From Takakia lepidozioides (taxonomy: Eukaryota > Streptophyta > Takakiopsida > Takakiales > Takakiaceae): a stretch of 64,000 bases of DNA. Under the pieces are notes generated by a model. The model did not search any database, was not told the DNA's origin, and worked only from the letters and a program-made list of their open reading frames with translations. The stretch lies in the NCBI GenBank assembly GCA_030704615.1, contig CM060733.1, positions 64,604,001 through 64,668,000 on the forward strand, given 5' to 3'. The position numbers and the translations under genes are program-made. Position 1 is the first letter of the stretch, and every line of letters starts with the position of its first letter. Below are positions 1 through 12,784 of the stretch, piece by piece.

Positions 1-2700
1 CCCCGCGGACAGTCACAGAAGTATATATAGGGAGTAGTAACCCCGAGAACGGTGCAAGCCCGTTGGTGACCAAAAACTAGTGAGTAAGCGTGCGAGCTGG
101 AAAGCGACCAAGGTGTGGGGAGCTATTCCGGACTGCCATCGACCAAAGAGAATTTCCACTAGGCCCAAATTGGGAGAGGGTCTTGTGGAGGAGTAAAGGG
201 GGACCGTTATGTCCCGGTGAGCAGCCGAAGCTCCGAGTTGGCCCGATGGCCAGTTAGGGAGTTAGGTGCGCGCATCAAAGCGAGTAACTATGACTTGAAG
301 GGGAGCTTACCGAAGTGAGGTACGCGACACCCTCCCTCTCCTCCTCCTTCACCTTGCTAGGTCTGTTCCGTTGTCATTCAAGAAGACTAGGGGCTATCTC
401 AACCTAGGCTACCTAGTCTTATTCAAGTATTACCTACATGGTAGGCAGGGCACTCCTTGTTTCGCTGCCTGCTCACTGTTTCTAATGACATTTGTTCGCT
501 ATGCAATTAGTATCTTGGATACTGGCTACTGTTCTTCGGGGCATCTGTCACGAATCTCATGAGTCTTTGTCTTATGGCGGCCTTTGGGCATCTAAGGGTT
601 TAATTTTTTCCCTTCAATAATTTTTAATAAAGTTCTCAAGGGCTACCTCCCCTTTCTTTTAAAAAACAAATTAAAAAAATGTGATGAAAATGACCATAAG
701 GAATTTTCTCAAGTGAATGTAAGTTTGATTATGCACATGAGATTGAAATGTGTAAAGTAATATAAGTTAACCCCTAAACGACGAGCTAACTTTTTGGACT
801 TTTTGACAAAACAGGTATATACCCTCTCTAAAATCGCTGTAACTACCTAACCACTAAAATCCACGTGGATGAACCGTACACGTGCATTCCTACTGACATT
901 ATGAATGATGTGGAAAAATTACAGGACTTTTGACCGTTGTATTTGGGAGATTATAACAAAATAAAAAGGCCTAAATTGTGAAAATGCAAAAAACTAAGTG
1001 ACAAAAATGGGTTTGACCATGCCAAATTGGCATTTTCTAGATTTTTCCTGAGTGAATGGGTTCCAGATTTGGAATTTGGGCCAGTGAAGGAGTACTCCCT
1101 GCAAAAATGGGCCTGAACCCCAAAATTAGAGGGGGGGTGCTATGTATGTGAAGGAGGGGGGGTAAAATTCATTCCAAGTTGCTCTGGCTAGCTGAGGGCT
1201 TCCAAATGCCCTGAAATAGGGACTTGCCAGGAAATTCCAACGGTCATTCTATGAAGCACTCCACTGCAAAGGCCTCTGCAAAAAAAAATTGGGATTTGGA
1301 GGGAGGTTCATACATGGATGGGGAAAAGACTGGATTTCCCGGCCAACAGCAAAGCAGGCCTTCTGGTGCCGGAAACGTGCCGGAAACAATGGTTTGACCT
1401 GCCAGCTGTGCAAATCCCGGGGTTCCGTGCCCGGTCAACAAGCGTGACCACCTCCTGCACCACACAAAATGGCAAAACCTTGCCACGCCATAAATTCTAG
1501 CATGCAGGGAATTTATTGAATCCCTAAAATTCTTGCTGCAGCGTGTAGAGGACTTGGATGGGCCTCTAGACTGGATGGACGTCCAGAATTCAATTCTCAT
1601 TTAGATAATTTGATAGACATCATGTAAGCATTTGACATGTATTGTCATTTTTAGATTCCAAACACCATCCTCCTTTAATAAGTTATGAAATACATCATAC
1701 ATTGACTTGATCCTTGTAAATAATACAGCACAAAAATATTTGATATTGAATTCTCAAGCATCGTTGTCGTAGGCCTTGTGACGTATTTTTTGCACTTCAA
1801 ATGGATTTTTTCGTGCATGTAAGTTTTTGTGGCACATATAGACTTATTTATTGTTTATTTGTAAACAATTCATCTTTCAACTTTAATTCAACCACCAATA
1901 TTTTAAATTTATTATGTCAATCCATTCACATTCTGTTTCTTCTATTAATCACTTTGAAACTTCTGATTTCACTTATAGTTCTGAATTTTATATATTGATA
2001 GTATTAATGTTCAACAATTCATATAAATGAGATGGTGCACTATAGTACCCCTTGCAATTTCAAAGCATGGACATATGACAACAACAAATTTTAAGGGATG
2101 TCTTGTGTGAACATTTTCGGAGGACTGGCAATGACATACGTTCTGCTTGTAAGCGGACTCTGCATCTTGGACATTAAATAAGATTAATCTTATGCTATAA
2201 GAACTTACATATTCAAGCCGTCAATAATACTTGTTTTTGGAAGCATGTGATGCAGCATACACCTTCCACATAAAAATTTGGACGTAATTGCGCTTGGTTG
2301 TTTTAGAATTAGACACACACTCCATAGATTCATATAATCAATAAAATATAGTTAATTTGACATAATTCTTTCCAAAAACCCATATTATGCGATCTGAGCA
2401 GATATTTCAAACTACACTTTTTGATTAGATTCATATACTCTTGTCGATAGAAGTTGGAAAAATAAAATATTATGAAATTGTCTCAAAAATTGAAAACAAT
2501 TGGATCTCTTGACCAATCTAGGGGGAACATACATAATGTTACATTCATATTGTCTTCAGATAAATATATAAATATATATGCAGTAATGAGTCATTTCTAC
2601 AGAGATGTACAAACAATTACTCTTCATATATCATCAGATAAATTGATTGACAAAATATGAAGATGCAGGTGGCTTGCAAATGAAAAGTACTTGTAATTTG
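1..2700. other. Intergenic DNA, no gene recognised
   Basis: No open frame in this stretch resembles a known protein, and the short open frames lack coherent domains. A TATA-like run (gtatatatag) lies at 21-30 and an AATAAA-like signal at about 625. Together they could be the tail of an old LTR, but I found no matching LTR. From about 1,600 onward the DNA is AT-rich and featureless up to the F-box gene. Confidence 0.5.
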
Positions 2701-2714
2701 ATTGTGGAGATAAT

Positions 2715-4305
2715 TTAAACTATCGCATCCAAGCGAGGCTCAAAAGAGATACCATCCAAGAGCCCATCACGCATGCGGTGGTCTGGCAATGAGCAACGAG
2801 GCAATCGCCGCCAAAGATTTTTTGACAAATCATATAACAATATCAATCTATCTCGTAGACCCCCTGTTATGTAAAGCATTACAAGATTGTTGTATCCAGT
2901 GCAACTGAAAGAAGCACCATCCCTAAGGAATTCCTCACATAACATACTTGGCATCGTATCCACCTAAACCAATACATGTTTTAGTTTGTTTTCAACATAT
3001 TCCATAATCGAAAACAATTGAAAAAACATTAATTTTAGTTGGGGATTCCATCACTTCAAATTACTTTTGTGTATTATGTTATAAACTCTGCAGACGAATT
3101 ATTAGAAAAGTGTTTTCATGATTATATGTACATTAACTTTTATATCCAAAAAATTATCATAGTGAAACTTCTAATACCTCTGTCCACTCCAAACGCGTCC
3201 TTTCAAGTTCCAATATACATATTCTTTTAGTAATATCATTTTTCAAAAGCCCACCTACAGTATATATTCGTCCTTGGTATTCAACTAGTGCATGGTAATC
3301 AAAAGCGTGAGGCATCGGTGCTTGAATTTGACTCCAAACACCTTGTTGCATGTCGTAGGCTACCAAACCATCAAATTGGAACCGCCGTGAATAGAGAAAT
3401 CCATTGCAAAGTATACCATGGTGCCATCTGTAGAACCCCGGGGGAAGAATACATGTTTTTTTCCAACAATTTGTAGCCGAGTCATAAACCTGAAACACCA
3501 TCAAATAACTTAAATCTACTTGGGGTTTAAGGCCGGAAAACATTATATTTATAAACATATCAACTCCACGACAAAAATTATCAAACGTGGAACGTTATTG
3601 TAAGTATGAGGGTAAAATATATTATGAAGAAGTTGATTAAATTTGAAGCGTGTTAGGTACCTCATATATTTCGCAATTGCCTGCAACAAGAACCTTATAA
3701 GTTTTTGTCTCTTTATCTACAACCATACCCACTGTGTACAACCGAAAAGGTTGATTAAGCATGGGAGGAAGTTCCCGCCACGTCTTAGTGAGGGGATTGC
3801 ATACCACAAACGTCTTCCAACCATCCACATAACATCCAAAACAAACCAAGCCTCCAGCAGCAGCAGCCGGGAAAAAAGTTTCATTTTGTGGAAGAGAAGG
3901 GAGAGGGATGTGGTGCCATTTATTCGATGTTGGATCAAATGTTGAACCATCTCGATAATCATCATCTGTGAACATTAAGAACCAAGGACCTTCTGAGGGA
4001 GCCTCAGCATATGCTTGAAGAAAATTTTGAGAGAATATCAGGTTGTTCCAGCTTTTGCATACACAACGAAATCTGGAAAAACATGTAACGGGCAGACGGA
4101 CCAGAATTCTTTCCAAAAGATGCTCTGGCATATTGCTCCAAAGTGAGGAGTTCATACTCACTTTGCAAGTGGAAATGGAGCCTCCTTGTTCACAATCTAC
4201 TACTTTGGTCATTTCTAGTTCGCGTTTCTTTGCTCTGGTCATTGCCATAAAGGGCGACATTGCGAGATGTCTTCTTTGAATTGAATCGAAAAAGTTGGAC
4301 CTCAC
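2715..4305 (-). CDS. F-box/kelch-repeat protein, three exons
   Basis: Likely the substrate-recognition subunit of an SCF ubiquitin ligase. Exon 1 (4305-3661) starts at ATG 4305. It holds an F-box at about residues 52-95 (LWSNMPEHLLERILVRLP, then the RFRCVCKSWNNL core) that would bind SKP1, followed by the first kelch-like strands (STFDPTSNKWHHIPLP, VVCNPLTKTWRELPP). Exon 2 (3489-3178) continues with kelch blades (VYDSATNCWKK, IYTVGGLL). Exon 3 (2963-2715) ends the propeller and terminates in FEPRLDAIV. Both introns have GT/AG ends and lie between codons (phase 0), so the joined frame is open for about 401 aa, a usual length for plant F-box/kelch proteins. I saw no frameshift or premature stop. 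The target is unknown. The gene model is mine from splice signals; family assignment is firm, exact start less so. Confidence 0.88.
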
Positions 4306-5280
4306 ATAATTAGAGCTTACTAAGTTTACATGCCCAAAAAGACAAAAATTGTAAAATAAACATGTACTTAGTGTCTCTAGCCATCAATTTACAAATTAGA
4401 GAAAAATGCATTCAATACTCTAAATTTGTGTATGTAGAATGATGTGCTTACGTAGCCTTCAATGCTTACTAATGATTGTCCAAGTTTCTTATGATATTAG
4501 GATGTAGCTTTCCATACTCACTTAGATCTCTCAAGCGAATGATTTGAACTCCACAATCACACAACCCTTCATATTGTAAGATTAAATGTATGAACAAAGC
4601 ATCTATTCAAATAAATCTTCTTATTTAGAAAAAAAGTTATCCTACAACTCTTTATTCTTTTTGCTTTTCATTTGTTGTAATTATTTGCATGTCTTTTGTT
4701 CTTTTGTGTTTTCTTGTCTATTTTAAATGGGAGTTGAAAAGGTGTAATATATTTTCAAAGAGTCATACTAAGTCATCGGAATGGTTGTGTCTTTTCGAAC
4801 ATATGTATGCCATTGGCACATTATAAGCTCAATTAAACAAACATAAGGATGCTACAACTCGGAGCAAATACATGTATATCATTGAGTAAAATAAACTAAA
4901 ATAATTATGATATCGACTAAATTGATATATTTTGAAATATGAGCCAAAACACCTAGTAAAGTTTTGAAGTTCAATTCAAAACTATAGCAATTATCATAAT
5001 TGGGTAATTAGAAAACCCAAAAAAAGAATATTCAGTAAACACATGGATAATCCTTGACATTTTATATTAATTCGTTCCTAGTCAATAATAATTAGAGGCT
5101 TACATATTTTTATTTTTATTTTGTCCACATTTTTTGTTAAATAAATATTATTCAGATTTTGTCTATTTTCTTTAAAAATAAATAAATAATCATATATCAA
5201 TAATCTACGCCCAGACGTCGCAATTTGGGGCTGTGACCCTGCCCCACAAGAGGGTGTTGGCGACGCCACGGTGTCGCCCC
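4306..5280. other. AT-rich intergenic DNA
   Basis: Upstream side of the F-box gene. It is AT-rich, with no coding potential recognised. Promoter elements for the F-box gene would lie just above 4305, but no motif is distinctive enough to call. Confidence 0.5.
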
Positions 5281-5291
5281 AGCATCGCTAT

Positions 5292-5317
5292 CCCCCCCCC
5301 CCCCCCCCCCCCCCCCC
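5292..5317. repeat. Poly-C homopolymer
   Basis: An uninterrupted run of about 26 C at the edge of the retroelement fragment. Such tracts are prone to length error in sequencing, so open frames crossing it (poly-glycine on the minus strand) should not be believed. Confidence 0.9.
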
Positions 5318-5428
5318 TCCCCAGTAAGTGGTCCACGTTGTCCGTGGCCCTGCCTCGTTTTGACTCCCCTTGCACATAGAGCTTGAGGTCCCTTCTGTTG
5401 CGGACCCATGCTTTGCCAGAGCCATCCT

Positions 5429-6126
5429 TCAACATCTTTCTGCCTCCCTTCCAAGCATCAGTTTTTCATGATCCTTGTATCCAAGAAAAGAATAAGGACC
5501 CTCCCATGGGCTGATCATGGCCCCATGCTTGTCTGGTTTGATCATCATTACCAGATCCCCAGTAGATAGCTCTTCATATTTGTGGCCAGCCTGATGCTTT
5601 GCGTTCATAGTTACGGGCATGCTGCCTTTGGCCCTTTTGAACATTCATTTGTATCTTTTCATGCATCTCAGACAGGAACGACACCTTGTCCCTCATCATT
5701 TTTGCTATGGCCTCAGGACGATCACTCTCTTTTGTTGACTCTAGCAGCATTTTCAGTTTGTTGTCAATGCCCAGCCTAGGCTCTCTCCCTGTCAAGATCT
5801 GATAAGGGGAGAAATTGGTAGTGGCTTGAACCCCCATGCGGTAACCAATAAGAGCTCGGTACAGGTTACTTGCTATTTTCCACCCCCAATGTTGTAAAGC
5901 TCATCTTGAGGGATTTAATCACCCACTCTAGTACCATTCCGTTGCACTGTGGCCAATAAAGGGCACTGTGCTCCATTTTTATACCATATTTCAATGTGCA
6001 CAATTGTTCAAACTCTCCCATCCATTCTGTGCCGTTGTCAGTGAGAATGAAGCAGGGGCATCCATACATGCAGATTATTTTTTCTTCCCAGAATCTCGTC
6101 GTAAGAAGTGATGAGTGATCCGACAC
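5429..6126 (-). pseudogene. Retrotransposon integrase remnant (Ty3/gypsy-like)
   Basis: Reading the minus strand from 6126, there is an integrase catalytic-core segment (FILTDNGTEWMGEF, containing the second catalytic Asp) and then the region normally reading NG.(V/A)E.. at the third catalytic residue. Here it reads NGMVLEWVIKSLK, with an extra residue. After a frame change near 5,850 it continues with FSPYQILTGREPRLG, typical of the integrase tail, and then a post-integrase segment (ELSTGDLVMMIKP.. GPYSFLGY) in a third frame. At least two frameshifts make it dead. No reverse transcriptase or LTR is attached. Family is by motif only. Confidence 0.75.
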
Positions 6127-6770
6127 AGGTGCTGCCTTGTCGCGCGGCTTTTACTCACCCATCCCTTCGCTATCCGAGGTGGGAACTCCAAGACAGAAGA
6201 GTTGGAAATCTCTAAGCACTCAGCCCGCTCAGAACAATCAGTCATGACCTACAGCTAGTGTATCATGGGGGTGTTTCCTATTTGTACTCCTTCCCGCATT
6301 CATGTTAACGAGTTACCTTACTATCTGCAATTAAGTATCAGTTTGCTTCAGAAATCTATCAAGTTCCATCCATTCATTCCATAGCTTCACTCAGGTCTCT
6401 CTACACAGTGTGAGTATGAAGTATGTATTAGATTAATATCTATCAAGTATCAGGATGAAGCCATGGTGTCTCTATTCTGCTCTACATTACAACTCTACTT
6501 CTTGCATTCAGCAAGTATCAACAGGTCATTCTCCTCCTACTCCGTGCTCACCCTCTTTCTGCTCAAAGATCCGCTCTCCGCTTCATTTCCAAGTTGTGAT
6601 CCTCTTCCCCGAAGTCCTTCCAAAAGTGCCCCCAGAAGTCCCCCTTCTTGACTTTATCCCCCTACAAGCTGTTCTAACCGCTTTCCTAACTAACCGTCAT
6701 CCCTATAGTACACGTTCTTTTTGCAGATGTCGTTCCTTCACAGTCGTTCCCTGCCATTGATAACTGTTCC
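6127..6770. other. Non-coding stretch, nothing recognised
   Basis: No domain-bearing frame and no repeat apart from the minisatellite that begins at about 6,775. Confidence 0.4.
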
Positions 6771-6775
6771 CCAGC

Positions 6776-6950
6776 AGTGCGAAGCTGTGACTGGCTGTGT
6801 AAGGCTGTGGCGGACTGTGACTGGTTGTGTCGGGCTGTGTAGGGCTGTGCGAAGCTGTGGCGGCTGTGTCGAGCTGTGTCGGGCTGTGTCGGGCTGTGAC
6901 GGGCTGTGTCGGACTGTGACGGGCTGTGTTGGCTGTGATGGGCTGTGTAA
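6776..6950. repeat. Minisatellite, ~10-bp GGGCTGTGTC-type unit
   Basis: About 17 imperfect tandem copies of a GGGCTGTGNC unit, with variants such as gggctgtgac, gaagctgtgg and ggactgtgac. Both strands stay open through the repeat, which yields spurious low-complexity peptides (THSPTQP-like on minus). Confidence 0.85.
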
Positions 6951-7110
6951 CCCCCCCCCTAAAGTGCGCTGCTGTCACCCCTAAGGCTCATGTTGGTCTC
7001 AGTCTGTGCAAAAATTAAGGGTATCCCACAGATCCTGTAAAAGTGTCTAAGTCCCAAGCAGCCTTCTAACATTTACCCCTCCCCCTCTCAAAAAGTCGTG
7101 TCCTTGCGGT

Positions 7111-10100
7111 TTACTGTTTGGGATTAGCAAACCTTTGTGAACGAGCACCCTTCTGACGTTGAGAGTCTCGTGAAGGACTCTGTGTGCGAGCCCGAGGTCT
7201 GTCACTGGTTGACGGAGATGATTGAACACTACCTGGATATGTGAGGCCCTCTGGAGGCTGATATCGAGGTAATCTTTCAGGCATAGGAGACCCCCGTCGC
7301 TTCTTCTCTGCCATCTGAATTGCATAGTCTTCTCCCATGTCAAAAGAGTCCGCTGAAGAAACAGTTGTATCAGAATCCTCATCGCCTCTCAGGTGTTTTA
7401 ACTGCCGAACTTTTTGTGGAATCCTATGGGGCATACAATGTTGTCCTACCATGTCTGGAAGTTTAAACTGCAAAACTCGCTGTAAACGCTGAATGGCAAA
7501 ATTGGTGAAGACCCTGAGCTTCTTGTCTGTCCAGGTGAGTGGGGTACCAATGACTTGTGAATTGTGCAAGTATTTCCATGCCTCATGTCCCTTAAAGAAA
7601 ATATCGTCAGGGCCGAATTTATGTGTTGACAAATTGTTCCAAGCCGCATGAAACCATGAACGAATTTGAGAATCCTTTTGCATCATAACTTTTGCCTCAT
7701 ATAGGTACATATGAGGTGACACTGAAGGTAAGACCCAATAATCCCCACTGGAATAACTCAGAAAGCGCGTTTGCATCTTCTGCTGCTCAATGTGATAACG
7801 TACCAGAAAACAAGCAGCGTAGTATAACCCGCAACCCATGACAATACTTGCTACCTCCTTGGTCTTGGTATAAATGAATCCATGTACAACTTGGAAGACA
7901 ATTAATTCCTTCAACATGGTACTTGCCTCATGCCAGTACTGCGCAAAGTGATGATCCTCAATTGGTCGATTGTTCGGAAGAACTTTAGTCCTAGTTGCCA
8001 CTTGGCAGCCAAATGCGCATGATTTGATAGTAATGTGTCAATGACTGCGGAGGACTAAATTCCTTCCAAGCCAAATCCAACACAATGGGAATTTGGTTGA
8101 AGGGCATAATCATAGCCCGACTGTACTCCCGTGCAGCAGGAGTTTTAGGTGGGTTAAAAGCAACATTCCCCCATACCTCAGGCTGTGGTGGTTGTGGTGT
8201 GGCTGTAGTAACAACAGGGTCAGCTACTGGCACAGTGACTTGTTGTGGTGTTGGTGGCACTGGCTCTTGTACCATTGGCATCTCCTGCACCCCTTGCGAA
8301 GAAGACTGAAAAGCCAAAGTTCTGGCTTGTAAATAAGAAGCCATCAGTTGTTCCTCAGGTACAAAGACTCTCTTGTCAATATTTGATGTCAGGTCCTCTA
8401 CCTGAGTCTGCAGGCCGTCTACATCCTCTTGTAGCTCCGCTATTTTACTATAGACATTGTCTATAGTAGTTGTGGCAATGTTCTGCACTTGCAATCTGAG
8501 CTCATTCATCTCGCTTTGGGTGAGCTTTCGTGGTGCTTTGCCCTCCACTGGCCCTTGTGCTAACCAGACCTGCATAAGGTGGTTATCCACCAATTTGCTT
8601 GTGGCACCCCTGAGAGTCTGCTCCTCTGTGAGCCTGTACACATCTGTTGTAAAGCCTCCATGCGCTTCGCATGAGGTTCAACCAAATTCGCATATGTAGC
8701 AGCCAGATTATTGGCTTCCTTCCAAGCCTTGTTAGCCACAGAGAGTTCATTTCTATTGGACATGAACGTTTGTTGCAATTCCAGGATGTACCTCTCTTGG
8801 TCAGCTTCAACCTGCCTGTATTGCTTGAAGGTATTCTCATTGCGACAGATTGTATTCTTCATATCGACAATGAGTTTCGCTTGCTCGACATTCTCTGCCT
8901 CTGCCTTCGTACATCTTTCCGCTTGACTGTTAACTTCTAGTGTGCTCAAGCGTAGTTGTGATTGTAGCACATTGTATGGCCATCTTGTTATGCACTGTCT
9001 GCAACTCCATATGTAGTGCCTTCACTTCTTGCAACTTGCTTTCATGCTTCACCTGCATTTGGTATAGCTGTTGCTTATGTGTTTCGTGCAACTGGTCTTG
9101 CGCGAGGCCTGCCTCAATCAAATGTTCCTTGGCCAATTGCAAAGCAGCTTCTGTACTCTCTAAGTCTTGCTGTATCTTGAGAGTGACCTCCTCATCGACC
9201 TTGTTTGCACACTCAGTGGCAAGTCGAGCCTCAAACTCCTTCCTGAGTTCCTCCCTCAAAGTTGCCAATTGGGTAGTTGGAACATGAGATTTGACATAAG
9301 TGCCCAACAAATTAAGTGTCCTGTTTATGGAACTCATAAGCATGGCCTGTTGAGGGTCATCATGGTGAGCTTGCTGTTGTTCTCCCTGATCCTCAACAGT
9401 TTGATGCCTCACGAACCATTCAGGCCATTGCCCCACCAAATTTTCTTCCTGAACCACTTCATCCGTCACAGGTGCTGCAGTGTCTTGACATTCTACCTGT
9501 GGTACCTCCGTCACAGGTGTGTGTATTATATGCATAGCAGGGTTTCCCCTGGACACCTGCTGCACCTCTGCAATCATTGTTTCCCTAACCAGAGCAGAAT
9601 TTTCATAGAGAAGGTCCCCCTTCTCAATTTCTGCCACCACCTGTTCTGTAGTGGGAATGTCTAACCCTTCTTTCTCCAAATCAATTATTTGTGGTGGAAC
9701 TGCATGGACAACTTGTGGTAACTCTGTGACAAGCCGATCATCTGGCTGTGATGGCTGTGATACCGAAGTAACTTCATCTTCCCTCTCTGAAGGCCCTGCT
9801 TCCAATAATAGCAGCTCTCTGTGCTGCTGTGCCCCTTCCTGCACAAGAGCTTGGGAAACATTATCATGCGGTTTCCGTGAAGCCAGTGGATCCACCACTA
9901 CAGTCTTTCCCCACCTCTTTCTCTTAGACTCGGGTTGCCCTGCCAGTCCACCCTCACTGTGTGAAGAGCCTTGCTCTTCCATTGCAGTGGTTTCGGTCTC
10001 AAACACTCCCATCTCATTTCTTTCCCGAGCATCAAGTATGCAAGAATCAAGAATTATTTGAGCAATGATTGGGCCAGACACTATGATATGAGACTTTGCG

Positions 10101-10459
10101 GCAGTGCCCTGTAATCTTTTCATCTCTTCTACCAGTGCGTTGTACATTATGTCCGCCCATGCTACCTCTTCTCCTCTCAGGGCTTTGAGTAAATCCTCTG
10201 TGAAGGATCTGCTCAAATATTGTTGGTTCTGTTTCATGGCAAACAGAACGTTCAATACCTACCTCCATTAGCCCTGGGTACATGGCCTTGGTACAAGCAT
10301 AACCCTGAGTTTTAAAGAAACTCCCTTCTTGGAATAAGTCCCCTATTTGCAGTCTTGCCCTGTGCTCCTCCACATGCACCTAACCTGATGGCAATTCAAA
10401 CAATTGCTGTAGGTATAGGGGAGTAATTTCTAATTCAACTCTCTTCACCGTTGTTGCTC
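7111..10459 (-). pseudogene. Large retroelement-like (gag-like) coding region, frameshifted
   Basis: A single coding region seems to run down the minus strand for about 3.3 kb in successive frames: about 10459-10255, 10255-8930, 8970-8560, 8641-7991 and 8001-7111. Frame changes fall where these segments overlap, and an in-frame TAG lies near 10,381. The start resembles the N terminus of plant mobile-element gag-like proteins (VELEITPLYLQQLFELP). The middle is Gln/Glu-rich and probably coiled coil (about 9,400-8,500). The end is a basic Ser/Arg/Pro tail (RPRARTQSPSRDSQRQ). No protease, reverse transcriptase or integrase motif is present. It may belong with the integrase remnant downstream on the same strand, but the intervening polymerase is missing. 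Function unassigned. Confidence 0.5.
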
Positions 10460-11129
10460 CCGTCCTAGGCCCGATAGGGCGAGCCTGTATTTTGCCGGGT
10501 GGAACGAAACCCTGAGAGCAGGTACCCGCTGATGCTTATTGATCGTATGGTCGAGAGGAGTTCTTTTTGTCTGTATGGTCTATGTACACATATTATGCTC
10601 TCTCTCGTATTCTTCATTTTGCTTGTATTCCATACATGCTCTTTGCCGCTCATCCGTAACTATTGGTGGATGGCACAATATTGTAGTTCAACGTTTCCAC
10701 AGCAAATTGCTTGAGTTGTAGTGATCTGAGACTGATTTGTTGCTATATATGCAATATGCATGAAAAATTCACTCAACCGGCAGGATGTAGGAGTTGAAGT
10801 TCTAGGGTATTTAGATCATATTCTAATTGTTCTGTCTAGATCATGAGGTAGAGATCAGTAGTTTCATGCGCTTGGAATGGTTGTGGTTTGTCAAAATTAA
10901 AGAAGTAGCAGGATTCATGATCAGTGTGCAAGAGGTTTCGTGTGTGTAACATATCAGTTCGAGCAGTCATCGGGTTATACGTATCTAGGTGACATTACGT
11001 CATTTGAGTTTATCATGGATGGCATTGACCTCAATGATGATTATGCCATACTCGGATCACACGCAATTACCAGTGATGTTAATCCATTTCATATTGAAGA
11101 TAGGTTTCAGCCTGATACACTTTTGCACA
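10460..11129. other. Intergenic DNA left of transposon A
   Basis: No recognisable gene. A 69-codon open frame at 10,940-11,149 has no recognisable domain. The stretch ends exactly where the GGGGGG-CTGCTATTTCATGAGC terminus of element A begins. Confidence 0.4.
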
Positions 11130-11200
11130 GGGGGGCTGCTATTTCATGAGCCATGAGCCATGAGCGGCATGAGCCATGAGCAGAGTCGTAAGTGTGGAAA
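11130..11200 (+). repeat. Left terminal repeat of element A
   Basis: GGGGGGCTGCTATTTCATGA followed by repeated CATGAGCC/CATGAGCGG units. Nearly the same sequence starts element C at 34,144. Its reverse complement, with a few changes, ends the blocks at 25,927 and 30,592. Confidence 0.7.
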
Positions 11201-11593
11201 AAAACATGAGCAGCACTATTTTCCGGAAATGAGTGTCCGCGGGAATAGGGTTTAGGGTGCCACGGTCATAGGGGGAGAAGGACCTCCCGATGAAGGAGGT
11301 TCGGCAATGTTATTTAGAATTATATATTGAAAGGCAATGTTTCGCGAATGGTAGGGTGGTACTGCTCTGTACAATGGGGGCCCATTTCAGCCTACCAGCC
11401 ATTTGCAAAATCCACCCACACTCCCAATCCCAAACGAAATGAGCAATGACGCATTCTCGGAACGATGGACACAGAATAGAATAAAAAGAGGGCACAATGA
11501 GGTTTTTATTGATCCACATGAATTGCATTTGAAGCACGTCTACTGTGCTGATTGTGCCATCAAATCTTGAGCCCTGTGCCTACTGAATACAAG

Positions 11594-12157
11594 TCACGTT
11601 GTCAATGGGACTTCGACTGCTCTCAGAACTAGCTCATGAGTCATGGGGCTCCTCCATGTAAAGTCGATTGCAGCCGTTGTACCGCCCCTAGTGATGTTCA
11701 CCACAATGTCCTGCCCTTCAATCATACCACCATCGAATATGGAAATCTTCACGTTTTCGTCGTCCACACCAATGCGAATGTCCCCATACAATGGAGAAGA
11801 GGAGCGCACTCCTCGAGGAGAATAGGTCTCTCCGATGGAGTCCACCCACGTCCAGTGGCAGCAGTTCCACCGCAACAGCATAGCAGTGCGCCTTCTTCTG
11901 CATGGGTGACCGTCGTAGCTGGGAAAATCGGAATCGAGGATGCGCAGGAGCCACGGACTCCTCAGACCAAGATCGTCACCCGCCCCTCGAAGGCGTAGTG
12001 GCCTACGATATACTCAAAAGCCACCAATGTTTCCACAATCGAACCAGTATCTTCTGTAATCTGTGTACCAGATAACAATGTCTCCCGATGTGGCCGAATA
12101 CATTGCATAATCGATGCCTCCAAAGGGGCAGTCGTCCCGGTTCCGGAAGCACGGCAT
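11594..12157 (-). pseudogene. D-family protein, copy D1 (frameshifted)
   Basis: Unknown family of about 190 aa found five times in this window. D1 would start at ATG 12157 (MPCFRNRDDCPFGG, then SGDIVIW). It changes frame around 12,050 and again near 12,000, then runs in frame to 11594 with the family core LLRWNCCHWTWVDSIGETY, GDIRIGVDDE and IFDGGMIEGQDIVV. No catalytic motif or membrane segment is evident; the N terminus has two Cys and many aromatic residues. It sits just inside the left terminal repeat, as D4 does in element C, so it belongs to the transposon. Two frameshifts make this copy non-functional. Role unknown. Confidence 0.7.
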
Positions 12158-12784
12158 CCTTGCAAAGGAGGACCTGAGGACGACTTGGATGCCGATGACC
12201 TTGCGGACAGCTACGAAGCCCTTAGATTTGGAAAAGATACGAAGCGGAAGAGCAGTCCGGCCTCCAAAATGGAGCATCTGGGTCACACGTACCCACCGAC
12301 GGAGGTGGAACGTGTTCATCACGCCAGCGGTGGATGAAGCCATACATCTTTCTCATCAACAAGTTATAGTTTGAGATCTGCCACCGAAGTCCATCCCCCG
12401 GATGGAAATTCGGCGGCCGCATTTACATCGAAGAGGGGATGGACTTCGTCGTGTCCAGTGGCTATCGGCCCACCTGGCAGTGAGTGCCCATAGTTTGCAT
12501 GGCAGGGTAGGAAACTGAAACGGCTACATTCATGCAGCAGCCAATCTTCATCGGTCCAGGATCCTGTACGGGGGAAATTTAAATGTGCCCTGGAGTGTGC
12601 CCTGGAATGTACCTCACTTCTGTATGACTGTGTTTCATTGTGTTGAATAACTCTCGGATTTGGCCCACTGTTTACAATTTGATGTCTCATTTCTACATTT
12701 GTCTGTCGGTTTGAATAAAGCAGAGTAACCGGTATGTGAGTCATGTGTCAAGAATATACCAAGTAACGCCATGTCGGACATTGA

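Noticed and set aside
5205-5454. Glycine-rich proteins around 5,300
   Set aside because: Created by the poly-C tract; frame depends on its uncertain length.
11121-11140. Target-site duplication for element A
   Set aside because: Sequences next to the proposed ends (ttttgcaca; tacgtgtat; cttcattgc at 30,593; ccccaaga at 34,136) do not match one another.
10940-11149. 69-codon plus-strand open frame left of element A
   Set aside because: No domain; it runs into the transposon terminus, so its end is accidental.
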